Below are positions 61,116 to 64,000 of a DNA stretch of 64,000 nt, one piece after another. The notes under the pieces were generated by a model. It was not told where the DNA came from and ran no database searches. It saw only the letters and a program-made list of their open reading frames with translations. The DNA is from an uncultured Flavobacteriaceae bacterium (GTDB lineage: Bacteria > Bacteroidota > Bacteroidia > Flavobacteriales > Flavobacteriaceae), in NCBI GenBank assembly GCA_947494565.1, contig CANLVG010000010.1:1-64000 (forward strand). The letters are read 5' to 3'. Position 1 is the first letter of the stretch. Each line of letters begins with the position of its first letter. The position numbers were made by a program, and so were the translations under genes.

Positions 61116-62397
61116 TACCCAAGGTCATGATAAAAGCATTCAGACCATCACTTCGATCATAGGCATTGAAGCGCAGATTTATGTTCTTCAAACCAAAGGT
61201 CAAAACCTTGGCCTTTGCAAAAATATCCTTGTACCGAATTCCTATTCCATATTGATTGGCGGTATAACCCGACAAATCGTAATCGGAAGTATAGAAATCG
61301 AGTGTAGAAAGCGCTATTTCCTTTGGATAAAAATAGTCGGCCGCCGTCTGCGAATAGTAGCGATAGGAGGGGTAGACCGTAAAACTATCATTCAATTTGA
61401 TAGGAACTTCTAGATTCGCCGTATGCGAGGTAATACCCCAATTATCAGCATAAAAGCGATAGTAACTTCTCAGCACAACACGGTCGTTCAAGTAATAGTT
61501 CAACCGTCCGCCAATGGGAACCTTAAATCGGCTGTCGGGTAATCGTTCTACATCATCGGCCAGTTGAAAATCCTCGATAAAAAAATCAGGTGAATCGGCA
61601 AAGTAAATTCGTTGAAATGGTGTACTCAATAATCCCGTCTGTGATACCAAATCCAAGAAAACAGACCCCTGTAGCTTTTTGCCCAATACCTGGGATAGCC
61701 CCAAAGAAATTGAATACGAGTTTCTCGTTTCTTTTTCAAAAGCAGTAAAGTCGGGAGCGTAGGTACCAGTACCGCTCGTTCGCGAATCAAAGAAACCGTT
61801 TCGAAGCTCAATGGGGTATTGTGAATTCCATTTATCCAAAAAGGCCTGTACATTCACCGAAACTTCAGTATTTTTTTCGTTGAACAAGTGGGCATATCCC
61901 CCACCGAATCCAAGAGAGAAATAGTCATACTCGGCGGAAACGTAGGCCTTGGCATTTACAATGGAGTTGCGATCATTCGAAGTATGTTGATACGAAGGAT
62001 TGAAATAGGTCAAGACGTCTTGCCGAGAAGCTCCGGATGAAGCACTAAACGGGCTTACCGTTCTACTCGCGTCTCCATCAAGAGGATTCACGTTACTTGA
62101 AGAGGCGGAAGTGTAGGCTGAAATACCTGCATCGACGGTCAGTACATCGTCTTCGTTGAGCGGAATCTTAACCACAATACTTGAGGTAGCATCGGTCAAC
62201 TCTTCGGTACCTTCACCACCTGTTACTGCTGCATTCTGACCATCTTGACCATAGTAACTGAATAGCAATTCAATTTCGGTAGCCTCTAAAACCCGTTTTT
62301 TATAACTCGTATCTTCTTGGGCAAAAGAGACCGTTCCTACGAACACGATAACGAAAAGCAGCAATTTGTTCAAAAAATAATATTTCAGGTGTTCCAT
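61096..62397 (-). CDS. DUF3570 outer-membrane beta-barrel protein
   Basis: A 433-residue protein with a signal peptide (VFVGTVSFAQE) and DUF3570 hallmarks: EIELLFSYYGQDGQNAAVTG, a module with LDGDASRTVSPFSASSGAS near residues 106-124, YFNPSYQHTSNDRNS, then strands such as YFSLGFGGGYAHLFNEKNTE and a C-terminal LRFNAYDRSDGLNAFIMTLG. It is the last gene of the thioredoxin-ApbE-DUF4266-DUF3570 operon. The SGAS sequence at 121-124 resembles the Thr/Ser-containing flavinylation motif of ApbE targets, which is only a suggestion. Confidence 0.9.
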   Translation of the reverse strand: MEHLKYYFLNKLLLFVIVFVGTVSFAQEDTSYKKRVLEATEIELLFSYYGQDGQNAAVTGGEGTEELTDATSSIVVKIPLNEDDVLTVDAGISAYTSASSSNVNPLDGDASRTVSPFSASSGASRQDVLTYFNPSYQHTSNDRNSIVNAKAYVSAEYDYFSLGFGGGYAHLFNEKNTEVSVNVQAFLDKWNSQYPIELRNGFFDSRTSGTGTYAPDFTAFEKETRNSYSISLGLSQVLGKKLQGSVFLDLVSQTGLLSTPFQRIYFADSPDFFIEDFQLADDVERLPDSRFKVPIGGRLNYYLNDRVVLRSYYRFYADNWGITSHTANLEVPIKLNDSFTVYPSYRYYSQTAADYFYPKEIALSTLDFYTSDYDLSGYTANQYGIGIRYKDIFAKAKVLTFGLKNINLRFNAYDRSDGLNAFIMTLGTTFVGD

Positions 62398-62490
62398 TTA
62401 TACTACTAAAAATCCTTCGGTTGGCCAGGATGAACATTCATCTCTTTGTGGTAAAACAAATCTGTGTCATGTTGGCCTCGAACATCTTGT

Positions 62491-62700
62491 TCAATTACAC
62501 CCACAACCGCCACCCGATTTGCCTCCATTGGCACCAGCGGCCGCTTCTCTATAAATTTGAAAATTGGTTTCAAAACGTTCCATGCTCTTGGCCGACAGTT
62601 GCATCTCATCATCGTTCAGGTACACTTTTTCGTACTCCTTGACCGCTACACAAGAGGTACTAAGAACTGCGAACGACACTACTAATGCTACTTTCCCCAT
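62491..62700 (-). CDS. DUF4266 small lipoprotein
   Basis: A 69-residue lipoprotein (lipobox in AVLSTSCVAVKEYEK) with KVYLNDDEMQLS and a C-terminal Gly/Cys tail (GGKSGGGCGCN), all characteristic of DUF4266. The family is nearly always found between ApbE and DUF3570 genes, as here. The two terminal Cys could bind a metal or form a thioether or flavin link, but this has not been shown. The gene begins 10 bp after apbE. Confidence 0.9.
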   Translation of the reverse strand: MGKVALVVSFAVLSTSCVAVKEYEKVYLNDDEMQLSAKSMERFETNFQIYREAAAGANGGKSGGGCGCN

Positions 62701-62709
62701 ACTATAAAA

Positions 62710-63705
62710 TTACGGTTTTCGGTCAAACAATATTCCACTACTTTTATGTACTTTGTTATCGGTGTCAAACAAGATGACTTCAGTACCTCCCAATTGATTG
62801 ATCAACGAAAGTCCTGCATCTTTACCCATGATAAAAACGGCTGTTGCCAAGGCATCACACAACTCGGCACTTTTGGCGAAGATGGTGACTTGGGTAATTC
62901 CTGAAGAGGGATACCCTGTTCTTGGATCGATGATGTGTGAATATCGTTTTCCATCGAAAGTGACGTATTTCTCATAATTACCCGAAGTTGCTACGGAAGA
63001 TTCCACTACCGGTAACCATGACACTATTTTGTCTTTGCTTAAAGGGTTCACAATGCCTATAATCCACTTTTTTCCGCTGAGATCGGTACCCCAGGTAGAT
63101 AGGTCTCCTGCGGCATTGATGATTCCCCCGACCACTTGCTTCGACACTAAAAGTTCTTTCGCCTTATCTGCCGCATACCCTTTTCCTATAGCCCCAAAGG
63201 AGATTTTCATGCCTTTTTGCTCGAGAAATACGGTCTGATTATCATGATCTAAGATGATTTTTCTGTAGCCCACCTTAGCAACCGAATTCTTTATCTCGGT
63301 CGCACTGGGCATTTTTTCCATACTGCCGTCGAATTTCCAGATCTTATCCATGGAGGAGTAAGAAATATCGAAGGCACCATCGGTCAGTTCGGAAATCTGC
63401 TTTGAACGTTCAATCAACTTGAACAGCTCTAGGCTAACCTTGACGGGTCTTATTCCCGCATTTCTGTTGATCAATGCCGTTTCGGAGTTTTCATCCCATG
63501 CTGAAATTATTTTTTCGATACGGGTAATCTCGGCCGCTGCTTCTTCAATGTTGATATACCCCAGCTCTTCATCAATAGCCAGAACGGTAATGTCAAAACG
63601 ACTGCCCATGAGTTTCATCGTTCTTTTGACGGTCACGTGCTTGGAATCCTGCGAAAAGCCGGAAAAAACAAGAAAAACGAAAAAGATCGAAAAGAGAAAC
63701 CTCAC
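62710..63705 (-). CDS. apbE: FAD:protein FMN transferase (ApbE)
   Basis: ApbE moves FMN from FAD to Ser/Thr of exported proteins. The 331-residue protein has a signal peptide (FLVFSGFSQD) and the family motifs MGSRFDITVLA, SFGAIGKGYAADKAKELL, GGIINAAGDLSTWG and YSHIIDPRTGYPS. Its start codon overlaps the stop of the thioredoxin gene (ATGA). The likely acceptor of the flavin is a neighbour-encoded protein (DUF4266 or DUF3570) or another exported protein. Confidence 0.95.
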   Translation of the reverse strand: MRFLFSIFFVFLVFSGFSQDSKHVTVKRTMKLMGSRFDITVLAIDEELGYINIEEAAAEITRIEKIISAWDENSETALINRNAGIRPVKVSLELFKLIERSKQISELTDGAFDISYSSMDKIWKFDGSMEKMPSATEIKNSVAKVGYRKIILDHDNQTVFLEQKGMKISFGAIGKGYAADKAKELLVSKQVVGGIINAAGDLSTWGTDLSGKKWIIGIVNPLSKDKIVSWLPVVESSVATSGNYEKYVTFDGKRYSHIIDPRTGYPSSGITQVTIFAKSAELCDALATAVFIMGKDAGLSLINQLGGTEVILFDTDNKVHKSSGILFDRKP

Positions 63706-64000
63706 TTTATGAAGGTGTTTAAGTGTGTTATATACTCCGAAGGCGTCACTTTCTTAAATCCGGTTGTTCCCAATACCTCCTCACTTCCGTTTAGGAGGAC
63801 CACTAGTGGAAAATAGCCTTTAGGATTGAATCGGTCGGCCAATGACCTGTTTTGAGCCACCAACTCTTTTGATAGTCCGTTGTCTTTTTTGCGTGGAAAA
63901 TCGGCCCGATACAAGACATAGTTCTCCTTGGCATACGATCGAAATTCATCCGATTGCCAAATCCATTTATCCAGTTTTATACAGGGCGCGCACCAATCAG
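63702..64000 (-). CDS. Thioredoxin-fold protein (C-terminal part, runs off the window)
   Basis: Reading the minus strand from the edge gives DWCAPCIKLDKWIWQSDEF, so the CxxC active site (Cys-Ala-Pro-Cys) is present a few residues in, followed by NYVLYRADFPRKKD and the cis-Pro-containing FPLVVLLNGSEEVLG. It is most like periplasmic thioredoxin-family reductases (DsbD-gamma/TlpA type). It heads the ApbE operon with a 4-bp overlap and may keep cysteines of the DUF4266 protein reduced. The start is outside the window. Confidence 0.9.
   Translation of the reverse strand, partial: DWCAPCIKLDKWIWQSDEFRSYAKENYVLYRADFPRKKDNGLSKELVAQNRSLADRFNPKGYFPLVVLLNGSEEVLGTTGFKKVTPSEYITHLNTFIK

Noticed and set aside
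62406-62612. 68-codon minus-strand frame
   Set aside because: It overlaps DUF4266 in another frame and has no signal or domain; the remaining gap 62398-62490 holds nothing I can support.

Overview
The window comes from the chromosome of a member of the Bacteroidota, most probably a (marine) Flavobacteriaceae species. The evidence is a SusC/SusD pair, other TonB-dependent receptors, a type IX secretion (T9SS) sorting domain, a BshC bacillithiol enzyme, DUF4249, DUF3570 and DUF4266 families, moderate GC content, and several promoters that match the flavobacterial -7 element TAnnTTTG with no Shine-Dalgarno sequence. I saw no tRNA, rRNA, insertion sequence or CRISPR array.

Layout. 1-1499 is the 5' part of a very long secreted surface protein (minus strand, runs off the left edge). 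1873-5756 is a housekeeping minus-strand run DUF3820-pyrG-yidC. 5807-7359 holds a Tat-exported sugar-isomerase-like TIM barrel and a small outer-membrane barrel. 7383-12004 is a minus-strand run guaA-LysM/periplasmic-binding protein-OsmC-DUF922. 12197-15946 carries two tandem paralogous TPR-membrane-HTH regulators. 16184-18112 encodes a lipoprotein of the cholesterol-dependent-cytolysin (CDC) superfamily whose usual C-terminal domain 4 is replaced by about 250 residues that read as a four-bladed hemopexin-like propeller; its leader contains nested inverted repeats. 18523-21889 is a TonB receptor with its DUF4249 lipoprotein. 21890-22800 is a long intergenic region with two terminators, a promoter, a 39-codon ORF and a decayed in-frame duplicate of that ORF. 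22801-25326 is a T9SS-exported SdrD-type surface protein.

25449-36625 is a set of enzymes and small proteins (BshC, M14 peptidase, EthD, a DUF2200 pseudogene, VOC, NTF2-like, amidohydrolase, DUF885, DUF1059, NTP pyrophosphohydrolase, two small membrane proteins, CrcB). 37004-39771 is a nitrogen module P-II / AmtB / outer-membrane barrel preceded by two 23-bp dyads about 53 bp apart. 39848-49369 mixes lipoproteins, MscS, an AGCS amino-acid/sodium symporter, a membrane-bound HTH regulator, an Lrp regulator, PurU and DUF4197.

49779-56214 is a glycan-type uptake locus: a membrane-anchored AraC regulator, then a 655-bp intergenic region with a 17-unit hexanucleotide microsatellite between two copies of a duplicated segment, then SusC and SusD. 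56383-60082 holds a DUF1579-like protein, an alpha/beta hydrolase, a small protein, PyrF and PrfA. 60151-61115 is a compact two-gene ABC system. 61096-64000 is a minus-strand thioredoxin-ApbE-DUF4266-DUF3570 operon, probably for extracytoplasmic flavin/redox work, whose first gene runs off the right edge.

The best candidates for undescribed biology are the cytolysin with its propeller tail and switch-like leader, the microsatellite-controlled SusCD promoter region, and the small-peptide locus at 22498-22740.
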